The position numbers and the translations under genes are program-made. The notes beneath the pieces were generated by a model. It searched no databases and had not been told where the DNA came from. It saw nothing but the letters and a program-made list of their open reading frames with translations. This document shows, piece after piece, positions 1-10,454 of a DNA stretch of 64,000 nt. Position 1 is the first letter of the stretch. Each line of letters begins with the position of its first letter. The stretch is taken from contig JAAOMT010000495.1 in assembly GCA_016748015.1 (NCBI GenBank), positions 264,094 to 328,093 of the forward strand, read 5' to 3'. Origin of the DNA: Geosiphon pyriformis. Lineage: Eukaryota; Glomeromycota; Glomeromycetes; Archaeosporales; Geosiphonaceae.

Positions 1-115
1 CATGTGTGTGCCCATGAGCACGAGAATGAGAATGGGCATTATTGGTTGAATCGGCTGAAAAAGTAGTTACGTGGTCTTCAAAGCGGCAAACTTCTTTATT
101 TGAAACTGATGTCAT
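1..115 (-). CDS. ureG: Urease accessory protein UreG, N-terminal fragment
   Basis: The minus strand reads ATG at 115 and stays open to the window edge (38 codons). The reading ends in an alternating His-rich stretch ([12 protein letters not shown]). Such a stretch is typical of the N-terminus of plant and fungal UreG, a SIMIBI-class GTPase that delivers nickel to apo-urease together with UreD and UreF. The P-loop GTPase domain would lie to the left of the window and is not visible. The call therefore rests on the His-rich start plus the position head-to-head with urease, 93 bp away. Another His-rich metal-binding protein is possible. Confidence 0.72.
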   Translation of the reverse strand, partial: MTSVSNKEVCRFEDHVTTFSADSTNNAHSHSRAHGHTH

Positions 116-208
116 TATAGAAAATACTTGGAATCGCGAATACAAGATTTGAATTTTAATAATAATCAGATCTATTTATCAAACTTTCATAATTCAGAAT
201 ACACAAAT
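116..208. promoter_or_regulatory. Short divergent intergenic region between ureG-like gene and urease
   Basis: Only 93 bp separate the two predicted start codons (115 minus, 209 plus), so both promoters and 5' UTRs must share this segment or overlap the coding regions. No TATA box or GATA cluster stands out. An in-frame ATG-free open stretch runs back to 128, but family comparison favours the start at 209. Confidence 0.5.
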
Positions 209-3078
209 ATGAGACTAGTCCCACGAGAACTTGACAAACTTATACTTCATGAAGTAGGGTATCTCGCTCAAAAACGTTTGGCCCGTGGTGTTCAACTAAA
301 CCATACAGAGGCTACTGCACTTATTGCCTCTCAACTTATTGAACTAATGAGAGATGGCGACAAGTCTGTGGCAGAATTGATGAACCTAGGCAAGCAATTG
401 CTTGGTAGACGACATGTACACCCAGATGTTTGGGAGACCTTGAGAGAAGTTCAAGTGGAAGGCACTTTTCCAGATGGAACTTATCTTGTAACAGTCCATG
501 ACCCTCTTAGCTCAGATAATGGAGATTTAGAGCTGGCTCTTTATGGCAGTTTTTTGCCTATTCCGGACCAGTCTAAATTCCCTTTGCCAAGCTCAGAGCG
601 TACACCGGAATCTGCTCCTGGTGCTGTTATAGTCAAGCCTGGCAAAATAATATTGAACGAAGGTAGAAAAAGAGTTGCCCTTAAAGTAACAAATAATGGT
701 GATCGACCAATTCAGGTATATAATGATTGATGTATTCATGAAAACCATTTTGGATATTGGTTGGGCTTATATCATTGATAATTTTTGATAGATTGGCTCT
801 CATTATCACTTTATCGAAACAAATCCTTTTCTTGCCTTTGATCGATCGCTTGCGTATGGTAAAAGATTAGATGTGCCAGCCGGAACTGCGGTTCGATTCG
901 AACCTGGGGAAACTAAGACTGTTAATCTAGTAGAGATTGGGGGTTTAAAACGGATCACAGGCGGAAACAAACTGGCGACAGGATTCTTGAATGCATCCAA
1001 ACTAGCCCCTCTCATTCAAAATCTTCAAGCATTGGGTTTCTCGCATCATCCACAAGACAGTCATGCTCTGTCTATTACACCATACACTATGGATAGGAAA
1101 ACATATGCAGATTTTTATGGGCCAACCGTTGGTGATCGTGTTAAATTGGGAAATTCTAACTTATGGCTTGAAATCGAACATGATTGCACTCGCTATGGGG
1201 ATGAATGTAAATTCGGTGGTGGTAAAGTGTTGAGAGAAGGAATGGGCCAGGCAACTATTGTAGCTGATAACGATGCATTAGATTTGGTCATTACAAATGC
1301 GATTATTGTTGATTGGAGTGGCATTTATAAGGTAGTTATTAGTGAAAGGGTTTCTCGGGGATTTCTATTTGAGATCTCAAAAATTCTTACTTTTCAAGGC
1401 CGACATTGGAATCAAAAACGGACGGTTTGTAGGGATCGGCAAGGCTGGTAACCCTGATGTAATGGATGGAGTTACTGATAATATGATTGTAGGCGCTGTA
1501 ACAGAGACTCTTGGTGGTGAAGGTCATATATTTATAGCCGGTGCCATTGATTGTCACATTCACTTTATTTGCCCCCAAATCATTCCCGAGGTAAGTTTCC
1601 ATTGTGTGAAGCTTTCACATAGTAATTTAATTACATCGAATTATTATTTAGGCGCTCTCATCCGGAATAACAACTTTAATTGGGGGTGGTACAGGTCCAA
1701 ACACTGGGACTAATGCGACAACATGTACACCTGGTGCCACTCATATCGAAATGATGCTATCGGCAACTGATGAATTACCTATGAACTTTGGATTTACTGG
1801 TAAAGGAAATTCCAGTGATCCCAAAGGACTCATAGAACAAGTGAAAGCTGGCGCCATGGGATTAAAATTACATGAAGATTGGGGAACTACACCAGCTGCC
1901 ATCGATACATGTTTAAAAGTTTGCGAAGAGTATGATATTCAGGTAGCATAATCCAATAGTCACGATGGAAATTGCGACTAGTGATAATTATATAAATTTT
2001 ATATATTGGTATGATTTTCGCCTCCAGGCAAACATTCATACCGATACTCTGAATGAATCAGGGTTTGTTGAACACACCATTGCTGCTTTTAAAGATCGTA
2101 CTATTCACGCCTATCATTCCGAAGGTGCAGGGGGCGGTCACGCTCCAGATATCATACGTGTTGTTGGTGAACCGAATGTCATTCCATCATCCACAAATCC
2201 TACTCGGCCATACACTTTAAATACACTTGATGAACATGTAGACATGTTAATGGTATGTCATCACTTGGATAGAAATATCCCCGAAGACATCGCGTTTGCT
2301 GAATCAAGAATTAGAGCTGAGACTATTGCGGCCGAAGATGTTTTACACGATTTAGGTGCGATAAGTATCATTAGTTCTGATTCCCAGGCCATGGGTCGTG
2401 TTGGAGAAGTCGTCCTAAGAACTTGGAAGACTGCGCATAAAATGAAATTACAACGTGGAAAGTTAGGAACTGACCAAGATGGGCCGGCTGATAATTTCAG
2501 AATTAAACGATACGTCGCAAAATACACAATTAATCCGTAAGTTTTTAAATTCTTCAAACTCGGGAAATGTCCTTCAACAGAGGTTTATCTTTTGATTCAT
2601 ACCTAGGGCCATTGCAAATGGTGTTGGACACTTGATTGGCTCTATAGAAGTTGGAAAAGTTGCAGATTTGGTAATGTACAATCCAGCTTTCTTTGGCACA
2701 AAACCCGAAATTGTGATGAAATCCGGAATAATTGTTTGGTCTCAAATGGGCGATGCCAATGCTTCGATCCCAACTACCCAACCTGTAATTTCACGACCCA
2801 TGTTTGGGGCGTATGGAAGCGCTGCAGCCAAAAATTCTTTTGCTTTCGTAAGTCATGCATCAATTGCAGAAAACAAAGTACCACAATACGGATTAAAGAA
2901 ACGCATATCAGCTGTTAAGAACTGTCGCGACATCGGAAAGAAGGATATGAAACTTAATAATGCGCTGCCAAATATAGAAGTTGATCCGGAAACTTATGTG
3001 GTTAAAGCTGACGGTGTTTACTGTGGCTGCGATCCTTTAAAGGAATTACCGTTAACGCAAACAGTTTACTTATTCTAG
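209..3078 (+). CDS. URE1: Urease (single-chain, nickel-dependent), six exons
   Basis: Hydrolyses urea to ammonia and carbamate in the cytosol. Exons 209-715, 792-1331, 1399-1590, 1652-1942, 2028-2536 and 2607-3078, all with GT-AG introns of 61-85 nt, give 836 aa, the usual length of fungal and plant ureases. The start at 209 gives the family-typical [11 protein letters not shown]. The gamma, beta and alpha regions are fused in one chain. The expected active-site residues are present with a constant offset of -5 from jack bean numbering: nickel-binding His402, His404, Lys485 (the carbamylated lysine, in GLKLHEDWG), His514, His540 and Asp628 (SSDSQAMGR), plus flap Cys587-His588. No stops or frameshifts remain after splicing, so it looks functional. 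The divergent ureG-like gene suggests co-expression for nickel maturation. Confidence 0.97.
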
Positions 3079-3500
3079 TTATCGATTCAAGAAGCACAAT
3101 AATAATTGAAATTTTTAGCAATCAACTTACGTGGTAATTCAAAACTCAAATTCACGTATTTATAATCTGGGGATATATAGATCTTTTAACAGTTGAAGTT
3201 TGGATTCTAAATTACAATAAATGATTTGTACTATCAGTAATTTTTTATCGTTCAAAAACAAAAGTTTTGATCCCCAGTTTATATTTTACTTTTTTCAAAA
3301 TCAAAATGAATGGGGTGTACAGACGGGACACAAAATTAGGACGATCTCCTTAAAATCGTAAATTTTGAAGATTTTAATAATACTAACAACTTTAAATTGC
3401 ACTGGGTGGTTATTTTTAATAATAAGACACTCATTTTTTTATTTAATTAACGAGTGGCTTGAAAATTCGAAATTTATATAGGTCGTCAAAAAGATCTTGA
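3079..3500. other. Intergenic, urease 3' side
   Basis: AT-rich 3' flank with no convincing coding potential. It contains a 29-nt imperfect palindrome near 3429-3457 (CACTCA...CGAGTG arms) that resembles the junction at 15243-15277 between LINEs A and B. Confidence 0.5.
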
Positions 3501-4156
3501 TAAAAATGTTTAAGAGGCAAAAATTGCGTGCATCATTGGACGGTCCGCTACTTGTGTTAAAAGTGATTATTTAAAAGAAATAATAATGGTCGAAAATTTA
3601 TTGTCGATAAACGTTCTGAACGTTGAATTCAAATAATCCAGCAATAAGAAAGGTGCCAAAACATCTGCTTACTGCCGAAATCTCATTTAAAATCCAAATT
3701 CTTATATCCATTAATAATTTAATCAAAATTCTAAAAAACCAATGATTAATGAAGTGAACCGAATCAAACGGTTAAAGTGGACTAAAACGTACAGGCATTG
3801 GACCAAAGAGGATTGGCAACGTATTCTTGAATAGACGAATCCTCTATAGCACCATTTCATATGGAAGATTTCGTTCATGGTGTCATAAAAGTGAGGTTTA
3901 CAATTCTGATCATGTGCGAGTAACCGCTAAAATCTATCATGGTATGGGAAGCCTCATATTGGATAAAATCTATCGAATGATTATGACCGCTGAAAAATCA
4001 ATATTTCAGGAAGATAACGCTCCAATTCACAAGTGCAAGCTTGTGAAAGAACTCCAAGATAATCTTGAAATTGTGACTTTGGAATGGCCAATAAAAAATA
4101 TGTGGAGGGAAGTTAAAAATTGGAGACCCACAAACAGTGGAATGCTATTCTATTAG
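3500..4156 (+). pseudogene. Tc1/mariner transposase relic
   Basis: Around 3762-3830 the reading RLKWTKTYRHWTKEDWQRIL matches the conserved block before the first catalytic Asp of Tc1-type transposases. It is followed by frame changes and stops. From 3827 a 109-codon stretch contains FQEDNAPIHKC, the block with the second catalytic Asp of the DDE transposase. The third block reads EWPIKNMW where the family has the DLNPIEN-type motif: about seven residues are missing and the catalytic Glu is Lys. No start-proximal helix-turn-helix is clearly readable and no matching terminal inverted repeats were found. It is a dead fragment of a cut-and-paste transposon. Confidence 0.75.
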
Positions 4157-4364
4157 AGATAATTTATTAACTCGATGCCAAAACGTGTTTTTCAATAGTA
4201 AAAAAATTACTTTTTTTTTTTTTAGATATATCGGGTAAAAATAATCGGTACAATATAAATTCAGAATTATATATTTTATCTCGACACTCTTATTTTAAAC
4301 TTTCACTTGATATATTGGGTAGTTTAAATACTACAAGTTATGGATAATAAATCAAACTTTTTTT

Positions 4365-4742
4365 ATGACCACAGCTGGCGCAAAAAGTGAAAGAGAAGTA
4401 ACCACCACTTTTTCTATAGTTTCTAACAGTACAACCACCCAAAAAGCCCTCTCAACTGTAAAAACAGCTAGACAATGCTTTGCTAAGGCATTTCTCTTAA
4501 ATAATAAAGAAAAAGAGCAGTCTTTAGCTGTTAAAAAAGCATTCTTTTTGTTTTTGGTTGAGAATACTTCTTTCAAAGTTTCTTTAAAGTGGTCTATTAA
4601 GAGTAGTTCTAGTGTGGCTGCTATCATTGCTAAAAGCCCAAGAGCTTTTAATCACAAATTAGTAGTCAAGTTACTGTTTTCTCAAGCCTTCTATTTTATT
4701 GCTGCTCAAATGGCAAAGACAATATTATTTAAGTTAAAATAA
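4365..4742 (+). pseudogene. 5' fragment of the ORF1-only element protein
   Basis: An open frame of 125 codons rich in Lys, Ser, Thr and Ala. Its segment KALSTVKTARQCFAKAFLLN is homologous to the first part of the decayed proteins at 5833-7963 and 22003-23990, which are aligned by eye at the nucleotide level. It is the best-preserved copy of this N-terminus in the window, but homology ends near 4742 and no zinc knuckle, coiled coil or 3' tail follows. No enzymatic function is recognisable. In longer copies the protein looks like a nucleic-acid-binding ORF1-type protein. Confidence 0.6.
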
Positions 4743-5830
4743 CATTATTAAATTAGCCAATTATATATTAGCACAGTAAACAACATAATAACAAATAATA
4801 ATTAGAAATAGCTTGAAATATTAAAATACCAGGAATGTTACAAAATTCTGTGTTATTAAAAATATATATATATATATAAAATAGTTTTAGCAAAAAACAA
4901 CTTATTTAAGAATTTCGTAATTTACTTTTTTTTTTTAAAATAATCTGGATAAAAATAAAGTTTTTTTATTATTATTTTGGAAATTTTTTATGATCTCTTG
5001 TTATACAAAATAAAAAAACATAAAAGTTTGTGTGACTATAAAGTTAATATTAAGTTTATTGTTAAGACAGATAAAATTAAAACCAAAACTAGTTTAATAT
5101 CTTATTTTATACTATTTGAGTTGAAAATAATTAAATATTACAAATAAATTTTTTAAAATTAATAATATTTTTATTAACAATAATAAAACTGTAACTATTT
5201 TTATTAATTAAAAAGTTAAAATTTTTTTTTTGTTTATTTACAATATGCCAATTTTTATTATAAAATAAAAATTACATAAATATTTTGATAATAAATAGTT
5301 AATCTAAACATAATTTAATTAAAGCATATTTAAATATTAATTTTTTTAAACAGTTTTTTATTTGTTTTTATTTGTTTTATAGTTTATTATTAATTATAAA
5401 TTATAATTAAGTTTTGTTTTTAAAAATATATATAACAAATAAAATATTATAATTAAAAAAAATTTTTTAAATAAAATTATGTATTATCTTTTGAAATTTT
5501 TTAAATAAATTTAAATTAAAAAAAAGATAATATTAATAATTTTTTAAATATTAAAAGTATTTTTGATTAGCTGTTTAATTATAAGTTTATAAACTTATAA
5601 ATATTAAATTAAATATTTACAAATCTATTATAATATTTTATAAAATTAAAAGTTAACTTTAAAACTAATTTTTTGGCTAAAATTATTAAATTTTTATAAA
5701 TTTTAATATTTTTCTTATGAATAATTTGTTTAATGTATTTTATATTATTAATAATATTTTAATATTAAAAGTTTTAAATAACTTAATTTTTAATTTAAAT
5801 ACAAAAAAAAACTTTTTGTCTTCTTTATTT
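4743..5830. other. AT-rich desert
   Basis: About 1.1 kb of almost pure A+T with homopolymer runs and no readable gene. It lies between two copies of the same element family and may be the unreadable remainder of the copy that starts at 4365. Confidence 0.5.
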
Positions 5831-8115
5831 TATAACTATAACTAAAACAAAAATAAAAAAACTGCAACTAATATTTTTTCTTTAATATCTTACAAAGTTT
5901 TAACCAAAAAAGTTTTTTCTGTTATAGAAACAGCTAAACAAAATGTTTTAATAGCTTTTTTCTTAGTTAATAATAGTAAAAAGCTGTTTTTAATAACTGC
6001 TAAAGCCTCTTTCTCATCTTTGACTGGTTTTTTACCAGTTAAAATTTTCTCAAAAAAACACATTTGAATTAGTTTTAATGTTGTTTCCATCTCTTTTAAG
6101 AGCTTAAAAATTTTTAATAAGAAATTAATTAACAAGCTAGTTTTTTTTATTATAGTTTCTATATTTAGTGTTTCTAGTATTATTTTTTTAAAAATAATAA
6201 TTAAAAAGACCAAAGTTTCAAAAAAGTAAAAACAATTATTTGTCTTTACTATTGTTATACTAAACTCCTTTGTAATTTCTAATAAGATTATAAATGAAAT
6301 TTTTGTTGTATTATCTAATATGTTATCTAAAATAAGCCAAGATTAACTATTGGCTATATTGTCAAATATGGTTTTTTTTAACAGATTATTACTGGTTTTA
6401 GAAAAAAACAATAGTTTTGTATTGAATTATTTGTTTTTGAAAACTGAATTAATTAAATAGAAACTGATTCATTTTTTTTATTGGTTTTTAGTATTGTTAT
6501 TAATAATATTTGGGAAATTATTTCTAAATATCAAAGATTTACTGAGTAAGTAATCTTTATTTTGGTGTTTAATACTACTTTTAAGATTAAATTGGCTTAT
6601 GTTAAACTGTTTTTTGGTCAGTACATGGTTTCTTAGGTGTAAAATTAGTATTAAAAAACAATTTAAAGCTCTTTTATATAAAGTTTGCTTTTTAAAAGTC
6701 TTTGAAAACTGCTTTTTTGGTTGAACTTACAAGCTTGTTTATTTAATTACTCTTAAAATTGCCAAATTTTTGGTGATTTTTAAAACTGGTTCTTTTTTTG
6801 CTGTTGTTATATTGTGTAATGTATTTTTAAGTATATTTGTTGCTAATATTAAGACAGTTTTTAGTGTATTTGGTAAAATTATCTATGTTGTGCTGAAGTT
6901 TACTAATATTTGATAATATATAGTTGTTTATTTTAAAAAACTGGATTCTGCCGTGTTTGCTTTGAATCATTGGTTAGTTTTAGTAAATAAAGATAGTATT
7001 AAAATTCTTTTTTTAATAAATCAAAATAAGACTATTCTGTCTTATAATAAGTTTAAAATTAAGTTGGTCAATTTTTTTTTTAATTACACTGTTTATAAAA
7101 TCAGTAACATAATTTCTCAAGTTAATAGTCAGATATGTTTTATTCTTTGTTCTCCTAATTTTGGTTGTTATTTCTAGTTTGTCTTGGTTATGTTTAAATT
7201 TTAAGTTGATTTGGATGCTGCAGTTACCAAAATTAGTACACTAAGAAAATACCATATTTAATGAAAAATTTCTAATTATTAGTGTTGTTTTAAGTGTCAA
7301 GAAATAGACTATTTGATTGTAAACTATAAAATGTCTTTATTTTTTTCTTTCAAGAGTTCCAAAATTTGCAAGCTGTTTGTACTATATTTTGTAAATACCA
7401 AGTTTTATACCAGAGCTTTTACTTTTTTGAGTTTTTTTGAGTTTTCATCTCTGATAATTTCTGCTCTTTTTTTTGTGATTGTTAGTAACTCTTTGGTGTT
7501 TTCTCAATTGTTTTCTTTGGAATTTGATTTGGTTAAACTTTTTGCATTGGTTAAATCAATTGTTAAGCCTGTTGACTTTTTGATTATTGTGTTTAAACAA
7601 TTTATTAAAGATAATTTGGTTTCAAGTAGTGTTTTTAGTTTTAAAATTAATAAACTTATAATTTATTTAAATTTTTTTAGCAAAGTTTTTAGTAAATTAG
7701 AGAGAAAAATAGTTTTGCTAAAAAAAAAGTACTGTATAGATAATGTTAATATGTTTGGTGATTTGGATTTTTTGGTTGGTATTAATAATAAAACATTTTC
7801 TAACTTGATATTTCTTTGGATATATAAGCCTAATAATATTAAAACTGATCTTTTAAAAACAGCTAAATAGTTGGTTGGATTGGTTTTTTATAGTGTTAGA
7901 TTATTTAATGTAGTTCAAAAAATGTTGGTTTTAGATAAATTTACTTTTATTGTATTAATATAATATAGTTTAAACTAGTTTAAGTAGCTGGTTACATGTA
8001 GAAAACATGTAAACTATATTTAACTTTGGAATACTTAGTTTGTTTCTAATTTTTAGATAATAATTAGATCATATTTGTTAAATCTTAATAATAATAATAA
8101 TAATAAAATAACTTA
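5831..8115 (+). mobile_element. ORF1-only retroelement, copy E1, with LINE-type 3' tail
   Basis: A 2.3-kb unit with one decayed ORF1-like protein followed, within about 30 nt of its end, by a 3' tail homologous to the tails of LINEs A-D. The tail hairpin is perfect here: stem TTACATGT (7992-7999) and ACATGTAA (8005-8012) around an AGAAA loop. The unit ends in a (TAA)n-like microsatellite at 8086-8106. There is no endonuclease, reverse transcriptase or RNase H between ORF1 and tail. A second copy at 22003-24165 has the same joint, which argues for a real non-autonomous element and not a one-off deletion. Confidence 0.65.
5834..7963 (+). pseudogene. ORF1-like protein of element E1 (zinc knuckle, coiled coil), decayed
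   Basis: From 5894 to 7867 essentially one frame can be followed through many stop codons. The N-terminal part matches the fragment at 4365. A middle block (6950-7180) resembles an RRM-like region of Glomeromycotina ORF1-type proteins as I remember them. Then comes a decayed zinc knuckle at about 7289-7330, C-F-K-C-Q-E-I-D-Y, in which the expected His is Tyr (CAT to TAT) and the last Cys is Tyr (TGT to TAT). The C-terminal part (7313-7870) contains a Leu/Ile/Lys-rich stretch that may form a coiled coil. It probably bound RNA in the original element. It cannot be made as an intact protein now. Confidence 0.6.
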
Positions 8116-8491
8116 ATTTATTATAAAATAGTTTGTTTACTAAAAAAATTTAAAGTAATATTTATTAATTATTATTAAACAAATAAAAAATATTGTTTTA
8201 ATTAAAAATATTTTTATTATTAAAAAAACTAAATTTTAAGAATTTTGTATTTAGATAATTTAAATTAATAATTAAATAAATAAACAGTAAAAATTTTTGT
8301 AATATTAATTTAATATTAATTTATAATTTTTATTTTTATTTTTATTTTTATTATATATATGACTTAAATAATTTTATTATCTTTCTCTTGTTGATCTTAT
8401 GGTCACAATAAGAGATAGAATATACTGAAGAAATAAATTTCCTTTATTCTCTTTTTTCTGTATCTTCACAGTTATTTCTTCCAATGTACTT

Positions 8492-10454
8492 TTGTTCATA
8501 AGTATGAATCCAGTAGGCTTTTTTGCTAGTAGGTTGGTATCTGTTTTGGCTGGGTTGAGGACCCAGTCTGGTATCAAAACCAAACAGTTAGTGAATGTTC
8601 ACTTACATAGTGCTTCTTACAAAAAACCCAAAAAACCTACTATTGTTGGTAATATGGTTGAAACATCAGCTAGCTCTCTATTTTTTGTGAATATAATTAC
8701 TGACAGTAACAAATCTGCAAGGTTCTGGAGCAGTAAAATAAACAGCAAAACAAGCAGCATTAGCAGTATATCAGATCTGGAGAACATAAAAAATACAGTT
8801 GTGGAAGATACCAATTATGTAGATTCCAATGCCTTGGAAGTTAACAATACTATGAACAACATCATACTAAGAAAAACTCATACCAGGACATATGTTTTGG
8901 GCAGCAAACTAAAAACTTTTTCTTTCAACAATTTGAGTGATGACAATGATGATATTTTGACACTTCTGGTTCCTAAATTTTCTGGTGCTAAGCATTTGCT
9001 GAATGTTGAGTCATATGTTCTGAATAAGCACAATTTTAAGCCAGTCAAATCTTTTGTGTTAAATATTGAACTATCTGCTGTGTTGGGTAAAACTATTAGT
9101 AATAAATTAATTGCAGTCAAAAAAAATTTCTATTGAGTTGATAGTTTTGGGAAGGCTTTCACTCTTTCAAAATTTTTAGGAATTATTAGGTTATTTTTTA
9201 TATCTGAATCTAGTTTAAATAAGGCAAAAGAATTGGCAATCTGTGAGAAAATTTTTGTTAATAATGATCTAAAAAAAGTAAACAGCCATTCAGATAGAGA
9301 AATAATTATCAAGAAAATTTTGGTTGATCTTCCCAAATTGGCTGTGGAATCAGTTTTTTCTAAGTTTAATAAGATTGTATCAATCAAGATATAATTGATT
9401 GGTTTGTGGCAAAAAACTTTGGTGAAATATGAATCATCTGAGATGGCTGATTTGGTTGCAGCTAGGTAGTTTGTTTTCATGAGAAAAGATTCTGTTTATG
9501 TGACAAAAGCAATTGGTAATAAACAAACTTGGATATTTAGGAACTAACATTAGGCTTTGTTGTATACTTTCTTAATTGGTACTACAGCTTATAACTTGTC
9601 TGATCTGCTGAATTTATATGATAAAAAGACTTGTTATATTGGCCATAATTTCAGTTCATATGTGCATAATAAATGTGTGATAGTGTGTTTTACTGATGAG
9701 ACATTCAAATTGGCTGTTATTGGTTTTACTCCAGTTTACAAGAGTGTAAATTTGCATTGGGCTGGGCTTTCTTTAACCTGTTGTGCTCTATGTAAACAAT
9801 TTGGTTATGTCTCTGGTGTTTGTTCAGTGAGTAGAAATTCTGGTGGTTATGGTAGACATGTAATAATCTTTCAGGATTGAATTTGTTTAGCCAACATATA
9901 TAAGAAAAAGCAGACTTCTGTTGCATGCTTTGTTTCATTTAGAAATAAAACCTGGGCTCAAATTGCTAGTGGTTATCCTTTCTGTGTGGTTTTGTCAGTT
10001 CTGTCTAATGGTAGTTTATCTTTAGGTGTGATATTTTACTCCTTGGGTTTTGCTTCCTTTGTTGATTTTAGCTTAAGTAATCATTTGGCAGTCTTGAAAT
10101 GCTCTTTAGAACTTCTGACAGATCAGGTTTCTGTTCTTATGAAAAAGTTAAACTTTATGGAGTTGGTGCCTCTAACTACATCCTCTTATGCTTCTCCTCC
10201 AGTTATCTCTGTCTTTTTGGCTCCTGTTTTGGATTCAAATATAGTTTTAAATGATGTGTTGGTATTATCTGCCTCCTTCTCCTTTATTAGTATTAATGCA
10301 ATTGCCAATTTCTAATAGTTCTAAGGTCCTAACCACCAAAGTGGGTAGATTGGAGTTAAAAATGATGGCTTTAAAGGCATCAGTTAATTCAGTTTTGGAA
10401 AAATTGGATTGTTTGTGTTCTGATTTGGGTTTGTCAGTTTTTTTTTCATCTTAA
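8492..10454 (+). pseudogene. LINE A ORF1, Gag-like RNA-binding protein
   Basis: About 650 codons with several stops (for example after 9134, 9391, 9466 and 9877) and a +1 shift near 10300. The first 214 codons are open. The zinc knuckle is C-A-L-C-K-Q-F-G-Y-V-S-G-V-C near 9780: spacing CX2CX4[H]X4C with Tyr at the His position. The C-terminal part is Leu/Ser-rich (SLELLTDQVSVL) and resembles the same region in LINE C. In functional LINEs this protein coats the RNA. Confidence 0.75.

Noticed and set aside
128-208. Upstream ATG-like start for urease at 128
   Set aside because: The extra 27 residues are Asn/Tyr-rich and not family-like, and the start at 209 gives the conserved MRLVPRE N-terminus.
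3310-4260. Possible inverted repeats of the Tc1 element (ACAGACGGGACACAAAATTA near 3319)
   Set aside because: The left sequence looks Tc1-like, but no complementary copy was found to the right of the transposase relic.
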